DNA of 64,000 nt from Brevibacillus centrosporus (GCF_003710815.1 NZ_RHHP01000026.1:1-64000); one strand, 5' to 3'. Positions 1 through 8,798 are shown, numbered from the stretch's first letter. The notes: generated by a model from the sequence alone, not told the origin. Made by a program: numbers and translations.

Positions 1-145
1 AATACCAACGCTCTCGAAATGTACCCGATATCATTAGTACCGACGTCAATTGGGTTTACGCCGATATAGGTGCTAGTAGGCGCCGCGCTCGAAAGGTAAG
101 TGTCTCTCGTCACGGAGTTTGTTCTATTAAGTGTAATACTAGGCA
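1..145 (-). CDS. Tail fibre or appendage protein, partial (3' part off the window)
   Basis: Begins with ATG at 145 behind a strong GGGGGAGG site and stays open for 48 codons to the window edge. The visible part is rich in Ser, Thr, Gly and Asn and ends in a beta-strand pattern that resembles the start of DNRLRE-type repeats found in adhesive fibre proteins. It follows a tail-fibre N-terminal protein in the late operon, where receptor-binding fibres are usual. Function is inferred from position; the visible part is too short for a firm family call. Confidence 0.6.
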
Positions 146-205
146 TGTTCCTCCCCCTTTCCTATCGTAAATGGCCGTTATCGGCAGGTTTCCTCATTTT
201 CCCTA

Positions 206-874
206 TCATTTGATCACCAGCCTCGCATTGGCCTGGTCAACCCACCCTGCGTCGATTAGCAGCCCCAATGTTGAGGCGAAATCAAAAGAGAACAAATTGT
301 CTCGAAGGTCATTCGCCATGGAGGATTCGAGTGCTTGTACGCGTACGTCTAAAGCTGTAAATTTCGACTCGATTTCGACTCTCGGCATGTGTATGCTTTC
401 GTCATTTACATGATTTTCAAAGTCAGAAATGGTTACAAAAGCAGTAGAAGGGATGTTAACCGTGACCTGATTCGCACTCCCGATTGCAACGTTGAGTTGG
501 AACTCCCGAGAAAAAGGCCCAGCTGTGATTGGCGGAATATAATCCCCGTTGCTGCCTGCATTCGCATAAGCATACAGGATCTCTCCGTAGTCAGGATCCC
601 GCGCATACAGCCCGATCTCACAAGAGTATGTGATTTGAGCAATATCGGTATTTTGGAAGACGCCTTTGATATGGGCGGTTTGGTCCGTTACTGAAAACGA
701 AGTGATTGGAACATCAGCAAAAGGTTGAACCAATTCGGTCAGGCTCTTTGGATCTCCCGAGAAGCTGCCGGATCCGATACGCATCCGTGTATAAACGATC
801 GGCTCTCCTACTTGTCCTTTGGCGTAAAGAACCTGCCCTAGTCGCGTGACGACCATTTGTCCGTATAAAGCCAC
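206..874 (-). CDS. Phage tail-fibre / tail-collar N-terminal protein
   Basis: 222 residues. The N-terminal half follows the pattern of phage tail-collar fibre proteins that dock to the baseplate: an opening LYGQMVVTRLGQ stretch, then VYTRMRIGSGS, then paired beta-strands ending in TAGPFSREFQLNVAIG. The C-terminal quarter is helical and ends near a short AGWVDQA motif. I chose GTG at 874 because AAAGGGGG lies 7 nt upstream; a longer frame with a start at 892 would have no ribosome site. It follows the DUF2612 baseplate gene by 24 nt, the usual order of baseplate then fibre. Confidence 0.8.
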   Translation of the reverse strand: MALYGQMVVTRLGQVLYAKGQVGEPIVYTRMRIGSGSFSGDPKSLTELVQPFADVPITSFSVTDQTAHIKGVFQNTDIAQITYSCEIGLYARDPDYGEILYAYANAGSNGDYIPPITAGPFSREFQLNVAIGSANQVTVNIPSTAFVTISDFENHVNDESIHMPRVEIESKFTALDVRVQALESSMANDLRDNLFSFDFASTLGLLIDAGWVDQANARLVIK

Positions 875-898
875 TTCAATTCCCCCTTTCAAGGAAAG

Positions 899-1474
899 CT
901 AATCTATTGGTGCACCACAGGCAAGGACAACCGTGTCTCGCAGTGTAACAGATATTCCAATAGAGTCCACTCGGTCTAGTTCAGATTCCCATGCAATATT
1001 CAGCTGCACGCCAGAGGGTTTTGGAAGAATGTATCCCAGCGTCACGAGCTCAATACTTTGCAGCCCGAGTTCCCCTCGAATCGTTGCCTTCATGGTCATA
1101 TCCTGGTTGTCCTTGATTCTCAATCGTGCCTCGGGGAACAAATCTGACCACAATTCATAGATTTGGGGCAGCGTGCCGTCCCACTGGTTCTGGGCAATCT
1201 TTGCTTTTAAGGCGACACGGTAATTGTGATCGTCCAAAATAGGTGACGTCCCGTCCGCCAATTGAAAAGGCAGGTATCTCGATCTGCCCACCAAATCACC
1301 TAGTATATTTAGCTGGGCGCCGACTGCGTTCTCGATGTGAAAAGCATTAGGAATGCTGGATGCTACATTTTCGGCGTCGTCAGCTTTTTCAAGCACCGCG
1401 CTCAACCATCGGATGAACTTCTCTTTGTCACGATGCTGCGAGGTAACGAGATCGAGATAAGATTCAATCGCCAT
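899..1474 (-). CDS. DUF2612 family baseplate wedge protein (tail protein I-like)
   Basis: 191 residues. The pattern of a helical N-terminus, then NILGDLVGRSR and later AKIAQNQWDGTLPQIYELW, is that of DUF2612 proteins, the Gram-positive phage equivalents of P2 gpI / T4 gp53-gp48 type wedge components. It lies directly after the gp47/J-like gene, the fixed order in contractile tails. The start ATG at 1474 is preceded by AAAGGAGACGG. It likely links the baseplate wedge to the fibre proteins encoded next. Confidence 0.82.
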   Translation of the reverse strand: MAIESYLDLVTSQHRDKEKFIRWLSAVLEKADDAENVASSIPNAFHIENAVGAQLNILGDLVGRSRYLPFQLADGTSPILDDHNYRVALKAKIAQNQWDGTLPQIYELWSDLFPEARLRIKDNQDMTMKATIRGELGLQSIELVTLGYILPKPSGVQLNIAWESELDRVDSIGISVTLRDTVVLACGAPID

Positions 1475-1490
1475 CGTATCCGTCTCCTTT

Positions 1491-2675
1491 CTAAGCTATG
1501 ACATTCACGGTTACATTTTCCGTTGCACCTCGAACGGCTTCAAAAAATGCCAGCGGGATGTCTGCTGAGCTCTGCTCTTCTCCAGGACGAGCTGCAGTCA
1601 GGCTTACAATCGAGAAGGTTGGGCTTGTTAAAATCCTGTTTGCTTGTAGTGCGGCCCCCCACAGGCTAGAAACAATCAAGCTGCTATTACCGAGAGACAT
1701 GCTATTAAGGTAGTCAGCAATGTAACCCGCGATATCGTCCGCCGTTTGGCTGGTGAACCCATTCAGTTTTTTCACCTGAACGACCACAGATACGTCAATG
1801 TAGCTTGGCCGATAGAATCGAATGGGCGTAGACTCATCACTATAGATGTCTTGGACCACTGCTGTCGTCGTCCCGTTCGTGTTGCATCCTGGTGTTTTCC
1901 TGACAAAGATGGACTGGGCAATAGCCTGCTCATCTCCCCCTTCAATCACTGCCGTAATGGAGTGAGGTGGATGCCCCATTTCATTTTCTTCGCTTGAGTC
2001 GTTTTCATACACCTCGTATCGGGTTACTCCACTAACCGCAGCTATGCCGCCTTTTATTCCCTCTAAAACCGTCCTGCTCGGATTAGCCGTACTAATGGCT
2101 TGTCTCGCTTTCAACTGCGGATCTTCTTCCGTGTCTCGACCTGGTGTAGCTGGCTCTGGGTTTGTCACGCTCGTCCATCCTAAAGTAGGTGTAACGATGC
2201 CTGTAATGGTACCCGGTGCAGCCATAATAGGCCCTGGCGTCAAACAAGTTGCTGTAGTCGAATAAGTCCCGTTCGATCCGATCGTAACAGATGAGGGTAG
2301 CGACCACTGGGTACCATCCGTACCAGAAACAATTCCTCCCGTAATGAAAGCGTTCGGGGTGCCTGTGAGAATTACGGGCGCTTTCGAATAGTCCTTTTTT
2401 AGACGTTTGATCCCGTTTATCCCTACGATCACATCCAGCCCTGTCCCGATTGCGGTAGATGGCCCACGGCTGTTGTAAACTGCTTGGCATGTAAGGTACG
2501 AATCATAGAGCTTGTTTGCGATTGCAGAAATGAACTGGTAGTCTTGGCTGTCGTTCCCCAGATAGATGTCCTGGCCGAATATCTGCTTAGCTTGACTTAT
2601 CAAATCGTCCCGGATGTCTGTATACGAAGGCATATGGTAACCTGACTCATCAATATATGGTGCAAAATAAGCCAT
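1491..2675 (-). CDS. Baseplate J / gp47 family protein
   Basis: 394 residues, full length for the family. The order is typical: an N-terminal YIDESGYHMPSYTDIRDDL segment, a helix beginning SAIANKLYDSYLTCQAVYNSR, a Gly/Thr-rich beta domain with PGTITGIVTPT, and EDPQLKARQAISTANPSRT in the core. J/gp47 proteins form the wedge backbone of contractile-tail baseplates. It is 4 nt from the upstream gp25-like gene and 16 nt from the DUF2612 gene, so the baseplate genes are co-transcribed and probably translationally coupled. Confidence 0.92.
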   Translation of the reverse strand: MAYFAPYIDESGYHMPSYTDIRDDLISQAKQIFGQDIYLGNDSQDYQFISAIANKLYDSYLTCQAVYNSRGPSTAIGTGLDVIVGINGIKRLKKDYSKAPVILTGTPNAFITGGIVSGTDGTQWSLPSSVTIGSNGTYSTTATCLTPGPIMAAPGTITGIVTPTLGWTSVTNPEPATPGRDTEEDPQLKARQAISTANPSRTVLEGIKGGIAAVSGVTRYEVYENDSSEENEMGHPPHSITAVIEGGDEQAIAQSIFVRKTPGCNTNGTTTAVVQDIYSDESTPIRFYRPSYIDVSVVVQVKKLNGFTSQTADDIAGYIADYLNSMSLGNSSLIVSSLWGAALQANRILTSPTFSIVSLTAARPGEEQSSADIPLAFFEAVRGATENVTVNVIA

Positions 2676-2679
2676 GAAA

Positions 2680-3042
2680 TCAACTCACCTCCATGCCGAG
2701 ATTCGTAGATACAGAAATCGTTTCTCCAAAGTCTGTCTCTACTCTACACTCAAACGAATACATCCGATTTTCGTAAGAGCTGCGGAAATCGCTAATTTGG
2801 GATACACGAGGCGTCTCAATAATTCGAGCATGAACCAATAGATCAACCGCTTGAAGGTTATCTGGGTGCCCACGAGATCCAAGAATGTTCTGGAAGAGAG
2901 GGAGACCATCGTCTTGTTGCTCCCACCATTCTGCCTGCAAGAGCTTTAATCGCGTATAGATCGCTTGACGAACAGCTGCAGCCTGAGTTAGAAACGATCT
3001 ACCGATGGTGTAGTCGCCGTTAAGCATGGGTCGATATCTCAT
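2680..3042 (-). CDS. Baseplate wedge protein, gp25-like by position
   Basis: 120 residues. The size, the helical N-terminus (AVRQAIYTRLKLLQAEWW) and the C-terminal VETDFGETISV strand pair fit a gp25/GpW-type wedge protein, which sits between the spike and the J protein in this tail type. The start ATG overlaps the stop of the spike gene (ATGA), showing translational coupling. The assignment rests on size, fold pattern and synteny rather than on a diagnostic motif. Confidence 0.7.
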   Translation of the reverse strand: MRYRPMLNGDYTIGRSFLTQAAAVRQAIYTRLKLLQAEWWEQQDDGLPLFQNILGSRGHPDNLQAVDLLVHARIIETPRVSQISDFRSSYENRMYSFECRVETDFGETISVSTNLGMEVS

Positions 3043-3638
3043 TCGTCAACCTTCCCTCCCCCGTCGATCCATTCGCTGTACGCTTCCTGTGTCGTCATAT
3101 TCACCCCGTTTACACGGACCGAGGGGGCAACTAAATCGATCGCCCCCTCTTTGATGCGAATAAATTGGTTTCTGTCCTCGTTTCGGAGCTCCACATGTTT
3201 TGTAGAGTAATCTTTCAACACCCTTGGCTGGCTCCACAATCCAGGTATGGCGATTGCATCCGATAAATCATGTCGGCGCTTCTCGATCTGGTTTTGTATG
3301 CCCCCCAAGGAAAACCAAGCATCTATGCACATATCAGAGAAGACGACTAGGCACTCATCTCCTTGCTTGACTGGAAAGGTAAGAACATACCCGCCGCCCC
3401 GCGGGAAAACAACAGGGACGTCCAACAACAGCGGAATCTCCGTCCACTTGTATTCCAGATTCTCTTGTCTTACCTGTTCACGAATTGCCACTTTTACTGT
3501 TGCTGTCTGCGACGTTGGATCAAACTCCTGAATGATTCCAGGTACGCAGACTCTTAAGGTACTGAAAATCCTATCCACCAAAATATTGTAAAATTCTAGT
3601 TCACTCTTCTCGAGGCGTTCATCGACCGGTACTCCCAT
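3039..3638 (-). CDS. Gp138-family membrane-puncturing spike protein
   Basis: 199 residues. The central block, with TATVKVAIREQVR, PVVFPRGGGYVLTFPVKQGD and CLVVFSDMCIDAWF, is characteristic of Gp138-type spikes: an OB-like domain followed by a short beta-helix (ending IDLVAPSVRVNGV). These spikes sit at the tip of the tail tube and pierce the envelope on sheath contraction. The gene follows the hub/lysozyme gene by 4 nt and overlaps the gp25-like gene by 4 nt. Confidence 0.88.
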   Translation of the reverse strand: MGVPVDERLEKSELEFYNILVDRIFSTLRVCVPGIIQEFDPTSQTATVKVAIREQVRQENLEYKWTEIPLLLDVPVVFPRGGGYVLTFPVKQGDECLVVFSDMCIDAWFSLGGIQNQIEKRRHDLSDAIAIPGLWSQPRVLKDYSTKHVELRNEDRNQFIRIKEGAIDLVAPSVRVNGVNMTTQEAYSEWIDGGGKVDE

Positions 3639-3642
3639 CTCG

Positions 3643-5118
3643 CTATCCCCTCCACATATTCGAACCCATTGACGACATCAACCCGGGTATGACGCCTCCC
3701 GCCTGTGATACACACGTTGCCTCTGTATACCAGTCATCAGAGTGAGTATCTCCATGGTTTTGTAACTCGACAATCCGGTAAATTCCTTCTGCGTCGAGAG
3801 CTCGAGGGATCTGGCCTACCTGAAACGTTTGCGCTTGGATTTGGCTATTATTGATCCGCACGAGCGAATTGAGCCTTAAACGCGGATTTATCAAACACTT
3901 AAATTTAACCCCAAAGTCGCTTTGTACCGGCGTACCGATCAATCCTGATTCGGGGGATAAATCGACGATCTCGTCTTTAAGGAAATCTGGTGCCTGGATG
4001 ATGTTGACCTTCCCATCCTCCATATAAAACGTAGCGGCATTTGACTGCGATAATTGGCGTAGATAATCTTTCGTAGCACCGAAGAAAACTTTCCCACGAG
4101 TGAGCTTAGCCGAACTCAGCCCTTCTGAGATCGACCCTAACTGAGAGGGTATGCTTGCCTTAGCAGCAATTTGATTCACCTGGTCCCGAGCAGTTTGGCC
4201 CTTCGCTACTGAAAAACCGACAAAACCAAAATTCAGAGCTCGGTCGCTATCGATCGAATTAAGCGTGAGTTTGTATGTCACGCCGTCCTCTTTCCCCCGG
4301 ATCGGCTGGACGACATCCCCGACAAAAATGAGTCCATACTGTTCTCCCTCATACCCGGCTTCTACAATTACCCTATCGCCTTCGTTGATGATCTGGTTTT
4401 CCGTTTCCGCGTTCAGGTTGAAGATGGTCACGGTTGAAAATTGCGGCTGCATCATGGTTTTATAAACGCTGAACGCGCAGCGTAGGTCTGAAACATCCAG
4501 CGCGGTTCCTTTTCCATTGGATACCAGCACTCGATATTTCCGACCATATAAGACGTTCCCATATTTCTGGCTGTTTGCAACAACGCCGTAGTTTGTCTCC
4601 GGTAGAACAACATCATTTATTGGGCTTGCTGTAAGTCCACTCGACCCCATATCGCTGCTGCTGTTTCCATCTGTGCTTCCACCAGGAGTATACGACGAGG
4701 GAACCACGTTTCCCCCGGCGTACTTTTGATATATCTTTAAGCGCCTTATGTAGTCGGAGTCAGGAATCCTGGGGCCAACGTATTTCTCGGAGAATTTACG
4801 GAAATCACCGTTTACCGCTTTCCATGTTCGGGCAATGACCATCGTCGCAACTGCCGTGGCAAAGTGATCGTTGCTCAGCACCAAGTTCGTTCGTTCCTGA
4901 TGCGAATCGGGCCATCGTAAGCGGAAGCGATTGGCTTGTGTGATGAAGGCATCGTTATGCCACTTCGGCCAAACTTGCCCTGGCCCTAATGCGTTTCCAC
5001 TGTCTCCCGTTTTATTGGTGAAGTTCGTTTCTGCCTCCAGAGTAGCCAAGACTATGGCAGCATCCACTCCTTGATATTGCGCTTCATACGTGGCGATGTT
5101 TTTGATATGTTCTGCCAA
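3643..5118 (-). CDS. Tail hub protein fused to N-terminal lytic transglycosylase domain
   Basis: About 491 residues. The first ~140 residues form an SLT/lysozyme-like domain: ATLEAETNF carries the likely catalytic Glu, followed by NALGPGQVWPKWH and the helix that begins ATAVATMVIARTW. After a Gly/Ser linker (SYTPGGSTDGNSSS) comes a hub domain of the gp27/XkdQ type (YGRKYRVLVSNG, FVGDVVQPIRG). The enzyme would open peptidoglycan during injection. An in-frame extension to ATG 5190 adds a hydrophobic stretch, but that segment coincides with the terminator of the preceding gene. TTG at 5118, with GGGGGGAG 5 nt upstream, is the better start; ATG 5133 is an alternative. Confidence 0.85.
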   Translation of the reverse strand: MAEHIKNIATYEAQYQGVDAAIVLATLEAETNFTNKTGDSGNALGPGQVWPKWHNDAFITQANRFRLRWPDSHQERTNLVLSNDHFATAVATMVIARTWKAVNGDFRKFSEKYVGPRIPDSDYIRRLKIYQKYAGGNVVPSSYTPGGSTDGNSSSDMGSSGLTASPINDVVLPETNYGVVANSQKYGNVLYGRKYRVLVSNGKGTALDVSDLRCAFSVYKTMMQPQFSTVTIFNLNAETENQIINEGDRVIVEAGYEGEQYGLIFVGDVVQPIRGKEDGVTYKLTLNSIDSDRALNFGFVGFSVAKGQTARDQVNQIAAKASIPSQLGSISEGLSSAKLTRGKVFFGATKDYLRQLSQSNAATFYMEDGKVNIIQAPDFLKDEIVDLSPESGLIGTPVQSDFGVKFKCLINPRLRLNSLVRINNSQIQAQTFQVGQIPRALDAEGIYRIVELQNHGDTHSDDWYTEATCVSQAGGVIPGLMSSMGSNMWRG

Positions 5119-5143
5119 AGTTTCTCCCCCCATCGGTTGAGGC

Positions 5144-5172
5144 AAAAAGAAAAACGCCCCTAGTAGGAGCGC
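5144..5172 (-). terminator. Intrinsic terminator of the secreted-protein cassette
   Basis: On the minus strand a 7-bp stem (GCGCTCC / GGGGCGT, with two G-T pairs) closes a TACTA loop and is followed by TTTTTCTTTTT. It lies directly after the stop codon of the secreted-protein gene and overlaps the longest possible 5' end of the hub gene, which argues that the hub gene starts further down. Confidence 0.75.
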
Positions 5173-5189
5173 TTTAACAAAGCCGATCA

Positions 5190-5852
5190 TTATTGTTTTG
5201 CAATGTTTATGTCAGTATGGTCTTTTCCGTCATATACCCTCAGATTTACAGATTGCTCTGACGTGGTAGGGAAAACATAGAAAACTGCATTTAGATGCAC
5301 TTCATTTTTCGGTGGAATCTCGAATGCCCCCAGTATCTTTCTGTATCCAACTTCTTTCGAACCGTCCATTATATATTCAGGTCCGATAGCAAGTGGATAC
5401 AACCCATTGCCATCTGGTATATATCTTGGTACCAGAGCAAAACTCTCTTTGCTGATTTCTACTTTTTCATCGCTATTATTCGAAATTATGAAGGGGACTA
5501 CCCAGAGTTTGGCTTCTTTCACCCCGTAATCATGTGTGATCTTAATTAGCCCATCATCTCTCATCGGTGTATTCGTTTCTGCGTACAAACGAAATGTGAA
5601 TCCATAGTCGATGAGATTGGGGCTCAGTTTTTGGACAAAAGGTTTATTTTTTTCCATGAAATCTCTGTAATCTGAATATGTTTTAACAATTCCGTTTGAC
5701 TGGATATAATCGCCTAACTCTGTTAGGGTTTTTATACTATCCGGAATCTGAGCAGTTGTTGCCTGCGCGGGATTATTAGTATTGGCACTCGTTGGTGAAG
5801 CGAAGATCGTAAAACAAAGCATTAGAACTACTGCATAAAGAATTTTTTTCAT
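5190..5852 (-). CDS. Secreted protein of unknown function, probable moron (lysogenic cargo)
   Basis: 220 residues. It has a clear Sec signal peptide: MKK, a hydrophobic core, then FASPTSA with likely cleavage before Asn. The mature part has a beta-sandwich pattern, PFIISNNSDEKVEISKESF followed by IPPKNEVHLNAVFYVF, that recalls DUF4352-like secreted domains. There is no lipobox, so it is probably released or wall-retained. It sits between two baseplate genes where tail phages carry no secreted protein, is AT-richer than its neighbours, and has its own promoter-like sequence and terminator. This layout is that of a moron expressed from the prophage. Function is unknown. Confidence 0.82.
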   Translation of the reverse strand: MKKILYAVVLMLCFTIFASPTSANTNNPAQATTAQIPDSIKTLTELGDYIQSNGIVKTYSDYRDFMEKNKPFVQKLSPNLIDYGFTFRLYAETNTPMRDDGLIKITHDYGVKEAKLWVVPFIISNNSDEKVEISKESFALVPRYIPDGNGLYPLAIGPEYIMDGSKEVGYRKILGAFEIPPKNEVHLNAVFYVFPTTSEQSVNLRVYDGKDHTDINIAKQ

Positions 5853-5879
5853 TTTAACACCACCAGATGGATTTTCCTG

Positions 5880-5913
5880 TATGCTAGCATATAACGTTTA
5901 ATTTTTTTGTCGA
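5880..5913 (-). promoter_or_regulatory. Promoter with palindromic operator for the secreted-protein gene
   Basis: On the minus strand TCGACA (5908-5913) and TATGCT (5886-5891) are spaced by 16 nt, a fair sigma-A-like pair about 30 nt upstream of the gene. The -10 hexamer lies within a perfect 12-bp palindrome, TATGCTAGCATA (5880-5891), which could be an operator. Promoter strength is uncertain. Confidence 0.5.
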
Positions 5914-5957
5914 ATTTTGTAACAAACAGGAATCTAACCAATGCTCGCCCTTAATAC

Positions 5958-6299
5958 TCACGAAAGATTGTCATACCAGATCACGAAATGTTCTTTTCCT
6001 AAAGACTCAAAAGTGGGTGTTGAGTCATCGCCATTCGCTGAGACAATTGCTGCACTACCAATCCCAAGATATTCGTACGGCCCTAGCAGGTTTGCGGCTG
6101 GGTATGTTCCTGCTATTAACGGGAGGGAATCGATCAGCATTATACCGGTTGTGTGATCTGAAATAGCGATAAACCAATACTCTTCTCGTTGATTATATGT
6201 CAATGAAATTTCCAGTGTAATATTTTGGTTTCTGACTGGGAGTGTACAAGTGAATTTTTGATTCATTGATGGTCGTATTGGTAGTAATACTGCTGCCAC
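5958..6299 (-). CDS. Baseplate plug-like protein
   Basis: 113 residues, all-beta. The pattern MNQKFTCTLPVRNQNITLEISLTYN, here split by strands, then EEYWFIAISDHTTG and GIGSAAIV, fits the small baseplate-plug family that lies between the tape-measure and hub genes in Bacillales and Leptospira contractile phages. It probably closes the base of the tail tube or caps the hub. The moron cassette separates it from the hub gene, its normal neighbour. Confidence 0.72.
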   Translation of the reverse strand: MAAVLLPIRPSMNQKFTCTLPVRNQNITLEISLTYNQREEYWFIAISDHTTGIMLIDSLPLIAGTYPAANLLGPYEYLGIGSAAIVSANGDDSTPTFESLGKEHFVIWYDNLS

Positions 6300-6303
6300 C
6301 TTA

Positions 6304-6876
6304 TTAACCCCCCAACAGTTTTTTTAATCCCATCTCCACTATTACGCTTTGATTCTGTAATGGCTCTTGCTTACCTCTATTCGCCCGATCCGTCACTGCA
6401 GGATTGGTACTAATCTTGACCGTCTTCACCTGTGCCACGATAATCTCCCTCAGCGTGACCGTACACCTTAGCCCTAACAAAGTGGTGAAATCGTCCGGAG
6501 CTGAAATCTCCTCGATAAGCATGTTTTGATACAATCCGAGCCTCGTGTGCACCTGCAAGGGCACGCGTAAAGCTTGGAGCTCTTGTAGCACCTTAAACGC
6601 CTGCACAGACCGGCTCCAGCCGCCTGTGAATTGACCAGGAATCAGACTGGAAGCCGTATCTGACATTCCGATCTCCATCGTCAGCTCTTTCGGCTGGAGA
6701 AACGCATGGTCGGTCAACGCGGCCCCCGTTTGTACAGGGTGCTGAGTAATATTGAGGCGGCTGGTATGGGTAGAGCGTAGAAAGGCATCAAAGAACCAGC
6801 CGCCTATATTCGTTTTGAGGTAAACCAGGGAAGCGATTGGCTGGGAATTAAGATCCAAAATCGGATTGATTGCCAT
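6304..6876 (-). CDS. Baseplate protein (LysM/Dit-like position)
   Basis: 190 residues, located directly after the tape measure, where phages encode the first baseplate or hub-collar protein. The middle segment LIPGQFTGGWSRSVQAF and the C-terminal domain with RCTVTLREIIVAQVKTVK match the general form of baseplate proteins in DUF3383-sheath phages. I recognise no enzymatic motif. The start ATG at 6876 is preceded by AAGAGGGGGATACC. Confidence 0.7.
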   Translation of the reverse strand: MAINPILDLNSQPIASLVYLKTNIGGWFFDAFLRSTHTSRLNITQHPVQTGAALTDHAFLQPKELTMEIGMSDTASSLIPGQFTGGWSRSVQAFKVLQELQALRVPLQVHTRLGLYQNMLIEEISAPDDFTTLLGLRCTVTLREIIVAQVKTVKISTNPAVTDRANRGKQEPLQNQSVIVEMGLKKLLGG

Positions 6877-6888
6877 GGTATCCCCCTC

Positions 6889-8781
6889 TTATCCGTAAAT
6901 GGCTTTCATGTTGCGGATATTCATACCGTTCCACTCATGTCCCACCTCTTGCGCTGCCCCTTTTGGATCAGTGCTGGTGATGTAGAATACCGGTTTATTT
7001 TCATTCTGGATGATCGTTTGATTGGATGTCGCAGTATTGGAATACATATAACTACTCGGGATCCCAGCCATGCTCATATCCTGAAACTGCTTAAAAACGT
7101 CCGGATTGATTGCCGCTGCTAAATAGCTAAATCCTGTTTTCAAGTCTTGATTGAAGTTACGAAAACCTTTCACGAGCTCCGATTCATTCATTGCCTTTTT
7201 GAACGAGGGTTCCATCCCCTTAGGCAAATTGTTTACGCTGGAATTCAGCTTGTCTGATTGTTTTTCATCGGACAGGAACGGATTTGATCCGTTCTGGTCT
7301 ACGAACAGATACGATAAGCCTTCACTGATTTTGTTGCCGTAGTAGGATGCTCGATCCTTCGCCTTCTCCGTGAGCTCCTTTCTCTCCTGCAAGGCTTCTT
7401 GTACGCCATTCTCATCATCTGATAGCCATGCGCGTGCCAATTTGATTGCGTTTACCACGTTATCGATGTTAAGCTTAATCGTTTCAAGCGCCATCTTTAA
7501 AGAGCCTGAAAGGATATTCCCGATTCCCTCCAGGACGTCTTGCACTTGCTGTATTTCTAGGAATGCAGAAACTAGATCCGCCACCCAAGAAATAGTGCTA
7601 TAAACTTCTTTCCCGAGGGAAATCAAAGAATCTACAAGCCCTGATAATATCCCCTCATCATTCAAATCCTTGAAGAAGGAAACTACCCAGTCCCAAAGCT
7701 CTTTTACGATCTTATACAAAAGATCAAATGCCGAGGACCATGCCCCTACAAATGCATCGAGATATCCTCGCTCCTGGAACTTACTGAAAAGCTGCTGGAG
7801 CCAATCCCCGGCAATTTTTATCCAGTCCCTGATCGTGCGAAGGGCTTTATCGAACGCCTTTCCCCATCTGTCGATGGCTCCGGTATCTTTCAGCGTTTTG
7901 TAGACTTCCAGGAGTTTTTTCCACAGAGGAGCGAAGGCACTCTCTCCGCCTTCCAGATAGGTGTAGAAGTCGTCGAGCAGTAGCAAAAGCCCAGTGAACA
8001 GGGCAAAGGCTATGCCAATTGGACCTGTCTTAATGATGAGCCCAAGAGCTATCAGAGCCGCGCCGATCAGTTTTAGCTTATCCGGTATATGATCACCAAG
8101 TTTCGAGAAAAAGTGTAGGACATCCCTGCCCCCCTTCATTAACGCTATGCCTAGTCGGGCAATCCAACTGACGAATTGAGCAACGTTTTTGGTCCATTGG
8201 GGCATGCCTTTTATGATCGCGTCATTAAAGCCCTGGAGGCCGCCCTTGATCCCCTTAATCGGTCCTTCCAGGTATTTGTACAGATAAAAGCCAACCCATT
8301 GGAGAGCATATGCTGCCTCCAACCGCAATCGTTGGAATTCAAATTGAATGGAACGGATGGATTTCATCTGATCCTGAAATTCGGGAGGGGGCTTCATTTC
8401 CCTGATGGTAGAGCGGAGTTGCTGAAAGTTCCTCAATAGCTCCGGGCTAAGATACAGGTCCTCCACCGTAGCGCCCATGGCTTTCAACGTATAGTTCAGT
8501 TCAGCTGCCGCGTCCTTGGATAGCCACATCTTGCGTGCAAACTTCTCGTTCTCCAGATCAGCTTTCGCCAGACTACCAAGAAAGACAGAGATCCCAATGC
8601 TTGCACTTGCCAAAGCACTTACAATCGCTGCACCCGCAACCGCAAATCCCTTGATCGTCGATCCAGCAAAGCTTTTGACTGTTTTTTCTACGGTTTCAAT
8701 CGTCTTGCCAGCATCGTCAAAAGACTTTCTATCAACCGACATTCCTAGCGAAACCAAATACTCTTTGATTACGTCGATCAT
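6889..8781 (-). CDS. Tail tape measure protein
   Basis: 630 residues. It opens with IKEYLVSLGMSVDRKSF, the usual N-terminus of tape measures in this phage type, followed by a long helical region, a hydrophobic helix (about 40-70), and a second hydrophobic segment (LIGAALIALGLIIKTGPIGI, about 240-265). Many amphipathic helices rich in Trp and Lys follow. Tape measures set tail length and enter the host membrane; at about 1.5 angstrom per residue it predicts a tail near 90-95 nm. It directly follows the frameshifted chaperone gene, as expected. Confidence 0.92.
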   Translation of the reverse strand: MIDVIKEYLVSLGMSVDRKSFDDAGKTIETVEKTVKSFAGSTIKGFAVAGAAIVSALASASIGISVFLGSLAKADLENEKFARKMWLSKDAAAELNYTLKAMGATVEDLYLSPELLRNFQQLRSTIREMKPPPEFQDQMKSIRSIQFEFQRLRLEAAYALQWVGFYLYKYLEGPIKGIKGGLQGFNDAIIKGMPQWTKNVAQFVSWIARLGIALMKGGRDVLHFFSKLGDHIPDKLKLIGAALIALGLIIKTGPIGIAFALFTGLLLLLDDFYTYLEGGESAFAPLWKKLLEVYKTLKDTGAIDRWGKAFDKALRTIRDWIKIAGDWLQQLFSKFQERGYLDAFVGAWSSAFDLLYKIVKELWDWVVSFFKDLNDEGILSGLVDSLISLGKEVYSTISWVADLVSAFLEIQQVQDVLEGIGNILSGSLKMALETIKLNIDNVVNAIKLARAWLSDDENGVQEALQERKELTEKAKDRASYYGNKISEGLSYLFVDQNGSNPFLSDEKQSDKLNSSVNNLPKGMEPSFKKAMNESELVKGFRNFNQDLKTGFSYLAAAINPDVFKQFQDMSMAGIPSSYMYSNTATSNQTIIQNENKPVFYITSTDPKGAAQEVGHEWNGMNIRNMKAIYG

Positions 8782-8798
8782 CCAGGCATCCCCCTTTC

